Shown here: piece by piece, positions 16,738 through 25,690 of the stretch
Numbering within the stretch: the stretch's first letter is position 1
Layout of the letters: every line of letters starts with the position of its first letter
DNA from: Magnetospirillum molischianum DSM 120
GTDB lineage: Bacteria > Pseudomonadota > Alphaproteobacteria > Rhodospirillales > Magnetospirillaceae
NCBI RefSeq assembly: GCF_000294655.1
Contig: NZ_CAHP01000001.1
Location: forward strand, 101,659 to 165,658
DNA: 64,000 nucleotides
Direction of reading: 5' to 3'
Notes under the pieces: generated by a model
Told to the model about the DNA's origin: nothing
Seen by the model: only the letters and a program-made list of their open reading frames with translations
Database searches by the model: none
Program-made: the position numbers and the translations under genes

Positions 16738-18098
16738 GCGTCGATCCGGCCCGCGCCGACCTTGATGCGATCTTCCGGGCGGCGCTGACGCGGGTCGATC
16801 CCTATCGAATGATCGTCGATCATCTTCGGTTGGACGGGAGCCGTCTGGTGGCATCGTTCGAAGGTGCGTGCCACGAAGAGGATCTGGACGGCTACGACCG
16901 CGTGCTGGTTCTGGGGGCGGGTAAGGCTGCGGCCCGGATGGCTCGGGCGGTCGAACAGGTGCTGTGCGACCGCATCGTGGGTGGGTTGGTGGTGGTCAAA
17001 TACGGCCACGCCGAGAGGTTGGACCGGATCGAGATCGTCGAGGCCGGGCATCCGACTCCCGATGCCAACGGCGTTGCCGCGTCCCGGCGGATCGCCGCCT
17101 TGGCCGAAGCCGCCGACGCTCGCACTCTGGTTTTGATCCTGATTTCGGGCGGAGGTTCGGCGCTGCTGTGTTCCCCTGCGACAGGCAGTGGAATTCCGGT
17201 GACCTTGGCCGACAAGCAGGCCGTTACAGCGGCTCTGTTGGCCTCAGGGGCCGATATCGGGGCGATCAATTGTGTGCGCAAGCATCTCTCGGCGCTGAAA
17301 GGCGGGCGGTTGTTGCGTCTGCTGGCTCCGGCGCGCAGTCTCGCCCTGATCCTGTCGGATGTCGTCGGCGACCGGCTCGACGTTATCGCCTCGGGTCTGA
17401 CCTCTCCCGATCCCACCACGTTCGCCGAGGCCCTGGAGACCCTTGTATCCTATAAATTGCGCGACAAGGTTCCCGCCCCGGTGCTGCGCTTTCTGGAACA
17501 GGGGGCGGATGGCCATCTCGCCGAGACGGTGAAGCCGCACGATCCGATCCTGCCCCTGACGACCAATTGCCTGATCGGCACCAATCTTGCCGCGCTCCGT
17601 GCCGCGTGCACCCAGGCTGAAGCATTGGGGTACCGTCCGGTTCCGCTGACCAGTACCCTGACCGGCGAGGCGCGTGAAGTGGCGAAGGCTCTGTATGCGA
17701 TTGCCCGTGACGTGCGCGATCACGGTCTTCTCGCCGCCCGACCGGCCTTTCTTGTCGCCGGTGGGGAAACCACCGTGACCGTGACCGGCTCTGGCAAAGG
17801 TGGCCGCAACCAGGAACTGGCGCTGGCGTTTCTGGTTGAAATGGCCCGTGATCCGCTTCGGGGACAGGGACTCCATCTTCTATCGGCGGCGACCGATGGT
17901 GGCGATGGTCCCACCGATGCCGCCGGAGCCTTTGCCTCGACCGCGAGTCTCGACCGTGCCCGCGCGGCGGGACTGTCGCTCGACGCCGCTCTGTGCGACA
18001 ACGATTCTTACGCTTTTTTCAATGCCATCGACGGTCTGTTGCGGACGGGGCCGACCCTGACCAATGTCTGCGATTTGCAGATGGTCCTGATCAGGTGA
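16734..18098 (+). CDS. Glycerate 2-kinase, MOFRL family
   Basis: Phosphorylates D-glycerate to 2-phosphoglycerate, linking glyoxylate or tartronate metabolism to glycolysis. The product shows the DUF4147/MOFRL two-domain pattern: VLGAGKAAARMA near the N-terminus, ISGGGSALL, then VRKHLSALKGGRL and LILSDVVGD, and the C-terminal MOFRL domain with GGETTVTV, GGRNQELAL and TDGGDGPTDAAGA. The frame is open from 16674. The GTG at 16734, overlapping the previous stop, gives 454 residues and the N-terminus that best fits the family. Its 3' end overlaps the converging HerA-type gene by 8 nt. Confidence 0.88.
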   Translation: MSVDPARADLDAIFRAALTRVDPYRMIVDHLRLDGSRLVASFEGACHEEDLDGYDRVLVLGAGKAAARMARAVEQVLCDRIVGGLVVVKYGHAERLDRIEIVEAGHPTPDANGVAASRRIAALAEAADARTLVLILISGGGSALLCSPATGSGIPVTLADKQAVTAALLASGADIGAINCVRKHLSALKGGRLLRLLAPARSLALILSDVVGDRLDVIASGLTSPDPTTFAEALETLVSYKLRDKVPAPVLRFLEQGADGHLAETVKPHDPILPLTTNCLIGTNLAALRAACTQAEALGYRPVPLTSTLTGEAREVAKALYAIARDVRDHGLLAARPAFLVAGGETTVTVTGSGKGGRNQELALAFLVEMARDPLRGQGLHLLSAATDGGDGPTDAAGAFASTASLDRARAAGLSLDAALCDNDSYAFFNAIDGLLRTGPTLTNVCDLQMVLIR

Positions 18099-19692
18099 TC
18101 CAGGGCACGGCGTCGCTGGTATCGCCCGGAGCCGTTCTCCATTGCAGTTCGGTGAGGACGACCACGCGTTGGCCGTTCAGTTCCTCATAAATATCGACGA
18201 TGCCGAGCGACTGCATTCGCGCTAACAGCCCCAGGGCGCGGCGCGGCGAGTGAGTGCCACACGCCTGAGCGATCATCGAGTCGGTCGGGCAGGGTAGATC
18301 CTGGATCGCGGCGCTGGCCAAGTGCAGGAACAACCCCTGGAACGCTTCGTCCAGGCGGTTGGCGATCGTGACCGCCTGCGGCCAATCCGGCAGTTCGGCG
18401 ACGGCCGGGGTGATTCCGGCCTGGGCCAGCACCAGCCGTCGCCGGAAATGAACGATGTCGAGCACCCGCCCGGACAAGCGGCGCTTGCGGCAGCGTGACA
18501 GGAAATCCTCGTACAACTTGGCGACGGATCGTCCGGTCGCGCCGGGTTCGCTGAACAGAGCGTTGAGAACGGCATCAATCCCGTCCTTCGCACTGACCTC
18601 GGGACGGTCGTTCTCCGCTGCCGCGCGGGGGGGAGGAGAAGAAAGCGGGGGAGACACCGCTTCCACCTCAGGCATCGCGTCGGTTTCTGACTCGGGTTCC
18701 GTGTCCGACATCGGTTGGGGTGCTGGCCGCTCGGTCATCGTCGCCAACAATGCCTCGATCCCCATCGTTTTCTCGGGGACATAACGAGGAATCTGGGGGG
18801 CGTTGGCCTGGAACAGCAATCCCCGCGCCTCTTCCTGCGACCGTTCAGGCAACGGCAGCAACTTGGCCCCGCTGGCGTTGCTGTGCGTCCGCACCTCGCC
18901 GATGCTGATCGAGATCGGCCGTCGCGACAAAGCCGGGCCAAGGCCGACAAAGCGGCCGCATTCGAGGTCGCGGAACATCTCGGCCTGACGGCGGTCGATC
19001 CCCAGAAGATCGGCGGCGCGCTGCATGTCGATGTCGAGGAAGGTTCGGCCCATCAGAAAGTTGCTGGCTTCGGCGGCAACATTCTTCGCCAGTTTGGCGA
19101 GGCGCTGGGTGGCGATGATTCCGGCCAGTCCGCGCTTGCGTCCCCGGCACATCAGGTTGGTCATCGCTTCCAGGGAACTTTTGCGTGATTCGTCCGAGAC
19201 TTCGCCCGCCACAGCCGGGGCGAACAATTGCGCTTCGTCAACCACGACCAGGGCCGGGGTCCAAAATTGTCGGTCGATATCGAAGAGGCCGTTCAGGAAT
19301 GCTCCGGCATAGCGCATCTGCCGTTCCGTATCGAGATGTTCGAGCGTGACCACCACCGAGACCCGTGATTGCCGGGTGCGACGGGCGATCTGGCGCATCC
19401 CGTTTTCGCTTTGGGCTGCGGCGTCGATGACGATGTGATTGAAGGCATGGGCCAGACTGGCGAAATCGCCTTCGGGATCGACGACGACCTGTTGGACCGC
19501 CTGGGCGCTCTGCTCGATCAGACGGCGCAGCAGGTGAGACTTACCCGAGCCGGAATTGCCCTGCACCAGCAGACGGGTCGACAACAGCTCTTCGATCGAC
19601 ATGAAGGCCGGAGCGCCGGAAGTCGTTGTGCCAAGGACAATATTCACGTCAAAAGGCTCTGCTGTGGTTTGGGGGGAGGGGGCGATCGACAT
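18091..19692 (-). CDS. HerA/DUF87-type P-loop ATPase
   Basis: Probable DNA-translocating ATPase of the HerA/FtsK superfamily. From the ATG at 19692 the product is 533 residues. Walker A is GNSGSGKS near residue 50, followed by VVVDPEGDF. Walker B is ALVVVDEAQLF, and a GRKRGLAGIIATQRL sensor stretch follows, as in DUF87 proteins. After residue 320 comes a Pro/Glu-rich linker and a C-terminal domain I do not recognise. The frame is open up to 19827, and no start has a good ribosome site. No nurA-like nuclease gene is adjacent. It lies head to head with the Wadjet operon, 353 nt apart. Confidence 0.8.
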   Translation of the reverse strand: MSIAPSPQTTAEPFDVNIVLGTTTSGAPAFMSIEELLSTRLLVQGNSGSGKSHLLRRLIEQSAQAVQQVVVDPEGDFASLAHAFNHIVIDAAAQSENGMRQIARRTRQSRVSVVVTLEHLDTERQMRYAGAFLNGLFDIDRQFWTPALVVVDEAQLFAPAVAGEVSDESRKSSLEAMTNLMCRGRKRGLAGIIATQRLAKLAKNVAAEASNFLMGRTFLDIDMQRAADLLGIDRRQAEMFRDLECGRFVGLGPALSRRPISISIGEVRTHSNASGAKLLPLPERSQEEARGLLFQANAPQIPRYVPEKTMGIEALLATMTERPAPQPMSDTEPESETDAMPEVEAVSPPLSSPPPRAAAENDRPEVSAKDGIDAVLNALFSEPGATGRSVAKLYEDFLSRCRKRRLSGRVLDIVHFRRRLVLAQAGITPAVAELPDWPQAVTIANRLDEAFQGLFLHLASAAIQDLPCPTDSMIAQACGTHSPRRALGLLARMQSLGIVDIYEELNGQRVVVLTELQWRTAPGDTSDAVPWIT

Positions 19693-20045
19693 ATGGACAC
19701 GAAACGCGGCAGTCTGGATCTCAGGCTGCCGCACGATGGGGAACCCTGTCGAAGCGCGGGGAAGGAGTCTTACGCTAACCCCGTCCCTTTCTTCAATCGG
19801 GTTTCGTCGGGGCGATAGCCTCGTCATGAGCAGGGCGTTGATCCGACTGCGGGTGACGATGGAAACCCTTATCCTGCATCGGGCATGCTCTGGGCAGAGC
19901 GGGAGGCGAAAGTCGCTCGCGATTGAAAACCGCTCCTTGACGTGCGATGTGTGGACCCGGATGGGACGATCGAGAGTGCCTGGACGCGCAGGATAACTTG
20001 GCCTTAGCTGGCGTTCTCCCGAAGTGAACCAATCGGAGCGGGACC
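19693..20045. other. Divergent intergenic region, HerA-type ATPase / Wadjet
   Basis: 353 nt between two divergently read starts. It probably carries both promoters. The best rightward candidate is TTGACG at 19937-19942, with only a poor -10. GGAG at 20035-20038 is the ribosome site for jetA. I see no repeat, integrase site or RNA gene. Confidence 0.45.
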
Positions 20046-21497
20046 GTGTCTCTTTTCGGCCATCTCGACGATACGGCCTTTTTGATTTTCAGTCGCGGTA
20101 ACCGGCACCTTTATGCTGAGGCCGTGCTGGTGGTCTATCGCCAGTTTTTCAGTGGAAGCCGCATCATCGTTCCCTTGCGTGACGATGTGGTCGAGACGCT
20201 GGCGCGTTTGGTGCGGCAGCGGCCCGAGCTGTGGCAAGACCCGGAAGAGATCGAGGACGTTCCGGTCGGGCGTGGACGCAAGCCCTTGCCGTTGCCGACC
20301 GACGAGATCGGACGCAAGGCCCAGCACGTCTACGGCCGTTTGCTCCGCTGTGGCTGGATCGAGGAAGAACCCCACGGTTTCAACGCGGTGGTGGAAATGC
20401 CATCGGCGGCGATGGCGCTGGCCGACCAGTTCGATGCCATCGAACGCGGGCTGCCCCAATTGTTCGGCGGCGTGGTGGTCGATGTGAAATCCAGCATCGA
20501 AGCCATCGCGTTGAACCCATCCGCCAACGCGCTGGGCCTGCCCGAAGCCGCCGCTAACGCTGTCCGCTTCACCCGTCGGCTGCGTGCGATCCTTTCGTCG
20601 CTGCGGGCGGTGCAGCGGGCGATCATGGCCAGCCCGGATATCAAATCGCGTCTGGATACTTTTTTCGAAGATTTTATCGGTCGTATCCTGATCGCCGATT
20701 ACAAAGCGACTTTTTCCTATGCCCAACATCCGCTGCGGTTCCGCGCCGACGTGGCGCGAATGGCGCGTGCCTACGCCACCAATGTCGCGCTGGTCGAGGA
20801 TATTGCCCAGGCTTATGTGAAGAACGGCGTCAGTCCTGATGTGGCCTCGGCGCGGCGCGAGGTGTTCGGTCAGCTCGACACGATCGCCGAGATTTTCGAG
20901 GGGATGACCAGCTTCGTCAGCCGGATCGAGGATTTTCGGACCCGTCTGGAGCGACGGTTGCGCAACACTATCCGCTACATGGACCGCAGCGACGACAGCA
21001 TCACCACCAGGCTGGCGACGACGATGCGCCGTGTCGATGGATTGCGGACGAGGGGAGAGCCGCATGGTCTTGAGCTTGAAATCCCGACGCTTCTTGCCGT
21101 CCGTCCCCGGCTGTTCTCGCCCGATGGCTTCGCCGAGCCGAGGGAGTCGAAAGCGCCGATCAAACCGCGCCCGGTCCAGCGCGGCGAGGCCGATCCGGTC
21201 GAGGATTTTCGCGATTTGCTGGTCGAGGCGTTTGAAGGGATGCTGGAGCCGGACGAAGCGACGGTCGCCGCTTTCCTCGATCGCAGCATCGCGTCTGACC
21301 GGCCCAATGAGGGGCGGTGGCTGTGTCCCGACGATCTGGCCGGTTTTGCCGCATTCGACGCTCTGGTCGAGCGGCTGAACGAGCCGGGCGGCGGCGAGAT
21401 CGATGGGCGTTATCGTATCGCGCCGGCCGAAGGCCGCCATGCCAGCGCGTGGATCGACGCCCCCAACTTCACCATTACCCCCGCCGAGGAGTCGTAA
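20046..21497 (+). CDS. jetA: Wadjet anti-plasmid protein JetA (kleisin-like)
   Basis: First gene of a four-gene Wadjet operon. JetA is the kleisin-like subunit (MukF/MksF counterpart) that joins the two JetC heads and recruits JetB (established for the family). The 483-residue product starts at a GTG with GGAG 7 nt upstream and opens MSLFGHLDDTAFLIF. It is largely helical by composition. I recognise it from the operon context and overall character, not from a catalytic motif, and I cannot assign the Wadjet subtype by eye. The jetB ATG follows its stop codon directly. Confidence 0.85.
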   Translation: MSLFGHLDDTAFLIFSRGNRHLYAEAVLVVYRQFFSGSRIIVPLRDDVVETLARLVRQRPELWQDPEEIEDVPVGRGRKPLPLPTDEIGRKAQHVYGRLLRCGWIEEEPHGFNAVVEMPSAAMALADQFDAIERGLPQLFGGVVVDVKSSIEAIALNPSANALGLPEAAANAVRFTRRLRAILSSLRAVQRAIMASPDIKSRLDTFFEDFIGRILIADYKATFSYAQHPLRFRADVARMARAYATNVALVEDIAQAYVKNGVSPDVASARREVFGQLDTIAEIFEGMTSFVSRIEDFRTRLERRLRNTIRYMDRSDDSITTRLATTMRRVDGLRTRGEPHGLELEIPTLLAVRPRLFSPDGFAEPRESKAPIKPRPVQRGEADPVEDFRDLLVEAFEGMLEPDEATVAAFLDRSIASDRPNEGRWLCPDDLAGFAAFDALVERLNEPGGGEIDGRYRIAPAEGRHASAWIDAPNFTITPAEES

Positions 21498-22226
21498 ATG
21501 CCGGCAATTCTGGCAGAACTGACCACGTTCGAGGAGAAGGTCGCAGCCTCGAAAGGTCAGGCCGCCGCCGAACGCGCGGTGGGCACGCTGCGCCGGGCGT
21601 TGAACGTCCTGCTCGACCGCCAGTTTATTTATAACGGCGACCGTGGCATGGCCCCCCTGTACGAGGCGTTGTTGCGCCCCGATGTCCGTCAGATCGTCGA
21701 AGGCGTACTCGACGCTCTTGGCTATGCGCTGGTGGTCGAGACCACCGACCAGTGGATCGGGGTGGTGCCCAGCGAAGGCGGCGAACTGCACGGTGCCCGG
21801 CTGCGCATCGACGAGACGATCATCCTGCTGCTGCTGGGGCTGGTCTGGCAGGAGGGCATGAATACCGGCCTGTCCGAGGACCGCGCCACCGTGCCGACGA
21901 CCTCGGAAGAGGTGTTCGCCCGGCACGCCGCCATTCTTGGGCGGGAGCGGATTCCCAGGGCGCGGTTCCAGGATATCCTGCTGGATCTGCGCCGCCGCGC
22001 TCTGATCGAGATTGGCGAGGAAGACCCGGAAACCCGCGACATGATTTTGCGGATCCGCTCGACCATCCGCCTCGTCTCAGGCGAGGCGCAGGTGCAGATG
22101 ATCGAGCGTTTCGCCCAGGAGACCGACCGCAGGCTGGACGGGCTGGATCGTGAGGCGGCCCGCCGGGAGGCTGGGCTGGAGGAGATGCCCGAGGACGAGG
22201 CCCTCGACGAAGACGGGGAAGTCTGA
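21498..22226 (+). CDS. jetB: Wadjet protein JetB, DUF4194/MukE-like
   Basis: Small accessory subunit equivalent to MukE/MksE, which binds the JetA kleisin and helps clamp DNA. The 242 residues have the DUF4194 character: an N-terminal AAAERAVGTLRRALNVLLDRQFIY segment region, the GIRID-like LHGARLRIDETIILLLL stretch, and a winged-helix part ending in a very acidic tail (residues 215-242). The ATG follows the jetA stop without a gap. jetC starts 3 nt after its stop, so the proteins should be made together. Confidence 0.87.
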   Translation: MPAILAELTTFEEKVAASKGQAAAERAVGTLRRALNVLLDRQFIYNGDRGMAPLYEALLRPDVRQIVEGVLDALGYALVVETTDQWIGVVPSEGGELHGARLRIDETIILLLLGLVWQEGMNTGLSEDRATVPTTSEEVFARHAAILGRERIPRARFQDILLDLRRRALIEIGEEDPETRDMILRIRSTIRLVSGEAQVQMIERFAQETDRRLDGLDREAARREAGLEEMPEDEALDEDGEV

Positions 22227-22229
22227 CCG

Positions 22230-25200
22230 ATGTACGAACTGGTAAATGTCGCTCTGATCGACTGGTTTTTGCTCGGGCGGCAGGATATTCCGCTACGCGG
22301 CGCCGTCGGGGTCTATGGCGAGAACCGTTCGGGTAAATCGACTCTGCTGGATGCGATCCAGACCGCGATGTTGTCGAACGACAAGAACGCGCTGCAACTG
22401 AACGCCGCCGCCAATCCCGAGAAGAAGCGCAAGAACCGGCGTAGCGTCCACGGCTATTGCCTTGGCCGTCTGGGCGGTGCGGGCGAGCCGCCGCTGCGTG
22501 ACGCCGCCCGTTCGCATATCGCCCTGGCCTATCGCGATTCGATCGACGGCCGTTACGTCTCGACCGGGCTGATTTTCGAGGCGCGCCAGTCCGAGACCAG
22601 GGAGGAAACCACCGCCCGCTGGCTTGTCACCGGGATCAAGGTGGACAGCGCCGATCTTGTCCTGTCCGGCCCGGATGGCGACGTCGCCCGTACTTGGCCC
22701 GAGCTTGAGGCGCATCTGGAGGCGCGCTGTGCCGCCGAGGGTGGCGAGGTGCGGGTCTATATGAGTCCCAGCGAGCATATCGGCGATATGCTGCACTGGT
22801 GTTCACAATCCGGCCAGCATGGCGGCATCGATCAGTTCCGCCGCGCCTTTGCCAATGCGGTCAGCTTCGAGACGATCGACGACGAAAGCCAGTTCGTCCG
22901 CACCTATGTTCTTGACCGCGACGCCATTTCGATCCGCGGCCTGCGCGAATCGATGCGGAACTACCGTGAAATCGCCGAGACGATCCGCCGTCTGCTGCAA
23001 CAGGTCGAGGATCTCGACGCGATTCTTGCCGCCGCCCACCGCCATACCGCCCTGGTGGAAGAGAAATACCATCGGGCCTGGATGATGCGGCGAGCCAAGG
23101 TTCTGCTTGCCCTGCGTGACGTGCGCAAGCATCGAAAAGCGCTGCGGAGCGCCCAGAATGACGTCGCCCGCCTGAAGCGGATCATTGAGGATTGCGAGCG
23201 GCAGAGCATCGAGCTGCGCGACGAAAAGCAGGGGCTGGAGCGGTCGGTGCGCTCCAGCGAAGTTGCCGGGGAACTGGCCCGCGTCGAACTCGATCTCGAA
23301 CAGAAAAAGGGTCAATTGGCCGAGGTCATGGCTCCGGTCCGGCACTGGGAACTGGCGGTGACTCGCGCCGCCTCGATCCCCGGCCAGACCGGACCCGCCC
23401 TCGACATTCTGCGCGAGCGTGCGCCTGCGCTGCTGACCGCGCTCAACACACTGCAACGACTGTCTGGCGCGGACAAACTTCCGGTCTGGCCGGTCGATCC
23501 CGATGCCCTGGCCCGTATCATCGATCAGATGCCGGATCTGGACGGTCTCTGCCGCACCCTGGGCGATCTCGCCGACGACCGGCTTCGTGGGCTGGGAACT
23601 CAGGAAATTGAGGATCTGCACCGCCGCCTTGAGGCGATCGAAAAGACCGGATCAGCGATCTCTTCTGAAACCGGCGCGTTTCTATTCGACCTGGAGGCCG
23701 AGGGGTTCTCGCCGAAGCTCGTTTGCGCCGAGATCGAAATGCTTGATCCCGACTGGCGCGATGCCGCCGAAACGATCCTGGGTCGCGACCGCGAGGCGGT
23801 AGTCCTGCCGCCCGATCAGGCTCGCCGCGCCATCGCTCTGTTGCGGGAGAGGCGCCACACCGGGCGCTATCACGGGTGCCGGGTCGTCAATACCACCCGG
23901 ATCGAGACCGGACGGTCGCCTCCGGGCAGCCTCGCCTCGGTCCTGCGCGCCAGGAATCCCCTGGTTGCCGCGTTCATCGTCCATCGCCTCGGGAATGTCC
24001 GTCTGGTCGAGACCGAAGCGGAGTTGCAGGAGGGTGGTCGGGCCGTCACCAAGGATTGCGCCTATTGCGATGGGCTGGTGACCGAAATCCGTCAGGTGGG
24101 CGAGCGTAAAATCGGTGCCGACGCCACCGGCGCGCTGCGGCGCGATCTTGAAAGCCGTCTGCGGGTGCTGCTGTCGGAGCAGAGCGAAACCAAGGATCTG
24201 GTTCACGGCCTGCGGTCGCTGGCGGAACGTCTGACGCCGCTGGCGGCGGCGCGTACCCATGGGGTGGGGCTGGTCGATGCGGTTTTCGCCTATCGCGACA
24301 AGTTGCGGCAGATCGAGGGGCTGCGGGGGCAGATCAAGCGGTTGCAGGACTATGTTCATCCTGAAATCAGCCGCCGTGTCGCCGAGATCGACAGCGACCT
24401 TGCGGCGCTGGCGCTTGAATTGTCCGGCGATCCCGACGGAGCCGATCCCGATTCCCGCAAAGGCGCGAAGCGTCTGCTCGACGACGCGCTTCGGGCCGAA
24501 GGGACGGCGACGACCGGCTGCAATTCCGGTCTGCCCGATCTGATCGTCGCGCTGAATTTCTATCGCGAGGAAAGAGCCAGGGGGATTTTTGCCCAGGCAA
24601 TGCCGCTTTGGATCGCGGAACGCGCTCGTTCCCGTGGTGCGCTTCCCCCGATTGTCCGGTCCTGCGATGAGCGCCTGACCGTTCTGGCGGAGGAGATTCC
24701 CCGCGCCAACAAGGCGGTGTTCGCCCAGATTTTCGAATTCCGGCGGACCAGTCAGCGCGATCTCGGTTTCACCATCGATTCATCGATTGGTGAGGAGATC
24801 GTGCCCTGGGCATCCCGGTTGCGCAACGATATCGCGGACAAGGATCTCGCCCAGCACCGCCGCCGTGCCGACGAGGCGGTCGATGAGGCACAGAAGCTGC
24901 TGAAGGGCAATTTCGTCAATATGCTGCGCGATCGCTTCGAGCGGGTGACGAACGCGATTTCAATGCTGAATAACGTGTTGCGCCAGCATGCTTTCCATAA
25001 CGAGCGCTACCGCTTCGAGGTCGAGCCGGATGCCGATTTTGTCGGGCTGATCGATCTTGTCGTCGCGGCGACGCAAGACGAGATGATTCTGCTGCCGCTA
25101 TTCGGTGGGGCCGAAATCGAGAAATCTCTGCACGCCGAAAGCCTGAAGATGGTCGAGGCGATCCTGATGGAAGACGATCTCGACTATTCCCGCTACGAGG

Positions 25201-25688
25201 ATTACCGCAACTACTTCCGCTTTAATCTGGTGATGACCGACATCGAAACCGGCAAGGCGACCACCTTCGCCCATCGGCTGGGTGTCGGCTCCGGGGCCGA
25301 GAAGCAAGTTCCATTCTATGTCGCCATCGGGGCCGCGCTGGCCAGCGCCTATCACAACGGCCTCTATGCCGCGTCGAAGCCGGGCGGTCTGGGGCTGGCG
25401 CTGTTCGACGAGGCTTTCATGAAGATGGACCCTAAGAACCAGCGCGAAGTGCTGCATTTCTATCGCGAGATCGGGCTTCAGCCGGTGCTCGCCGGACCGA
25501 AGGGGGGCAAGCTGTTCATGCAGAAATTCATGGATACGCTGGTTAAGGTCGCCCGGCCCAGCTATCGGCGGATGGCGATTACCGTTACCCACCCCGGCAC
25601 TGCCCTGAAAGAGGCGCTGATGACCGAAGATCCCAGCGAGTGGTCGCGTGAGACGCTTGAGCGGCTCTATTCGACGCTCCGGCCCTGA
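22230..25688 (+). CDS. jetC: Wadjet SMC-like ATPase JetC
   Basis: MukB-like SMC motor of the Wadjet complex; in studied systems JetABC extrudes DNA loops and senses small circular DNA. The 1152 residues contain Walker A at G30-T38 (GENRSGKST, K36). Long charged coiled-coil arms run over about residues 230-400 and 640-760. A signature-like GVGSGAEKQ is at 1018-1026, and Walker B is LALFDEAFMKMD with D1060 and E1061. All ATPase motifs are intact, so I expect an active enzyme. It sits 3 nt after jetB and 2 nt before jetD. Confidence 0.95.
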   Translation: MYELVNVALIDWFLLGRQDIPLRGAVGVYGENRSGKSTLLDAIQTAMLSNDKNALQLNAAANPEKKRKNRRSVHGYCLGRLGGAGEPPLRDAARSHIALAYRDSIDGRYVSTGLIFEARQSETREETTARWLVTGIKVDSADLVLSGPDGDVARTWPELEAHLEARCAAEGGEVRVYMSPSEHIGDMLHWCSQSGQHGGIDQFRRAFANAVSFETIDDESQFVRTYVLDRDAISIRGLRESMRNYREIAETIRRLLQQVEDLDAILAAAHRHTALVEEKYHRAWMMRRAKVLLALRDVRKHRKALRSAQNDVARLKRIIEDCERQSIELRDEKQGLERSVRSSEVAGELARVELDLEQKKGQLAEVMAPVRHWELAVTRAASIPGQTGPALDILRERAPALLTALNTLQRLSGADKLPVWPVDPDALARIIDQMPDLDGLCRTLGDLADDRLRGLGTQEIEDLHRRLEAIEKTGSAISSETGAFLFDLEAEGFSPKLVCAEIEMLDPDWRDAAETILGRDREAVVLPPDQARRAIALLRERRHTGRYHGCRVVNTTRIETGRSPPGSLASVLRARNPLVAAFIVHRLGNVRLVETEAELQEGGRAVTKDCAYCDGLVTEIRQVGERKIGADATGALRRDLESRLRVLLSEQSETKDLVHGLRSLAERLTPLAAARTHGVGLVDAVFAYRDKLRQIEGLRGQIKRLQDYVHPEISRRVAEIDSDLAALALELSGDPDGADPDSRKGAKRLLDDALRAEGTATTGCNSGLPDLIVALNFYREERARGIFAQAMPLWIAERARSRGALPPIVRSCDERLTVLAEEIPRANKAVFAQIFEFRRTSQRDLGFTIDSSIGEEIVPWASRLRNDIADKDLAQHRRRADEAVDEAQKLLKGNFVNMLRDRFERVTNAISMLNNVLRQHAFHNERYRFEVEPDADFVGLIDLVVAATQDEMILLPLFGGAEIEKSLHAESLKMVEAILMEDDLDYSRYEDYRNYFRFNLVMTDIETGKATTFAHRLGVGSGAEKQVPFYVAIGAALASAYHNGLYAASKPGGLGLALFDEAFMKMDPKNQREVLHFYREIGLQPVLAGPKGGKLFMQKFMDTLVKVARPSYRRMAITVTHPGTALKEALMTEDPSEWSRETLERLYSTLRP

Positions 25689-25690
25689 CG

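Noticed and set aside
20004-21926. 640-residue minus-strand frame under jetA and jetB
   Set aside because: Antisense shadow; rich in Arg, His, Gln and Asp in the manner of reversed G+C-rich coding DNA, and no recognisable domain.
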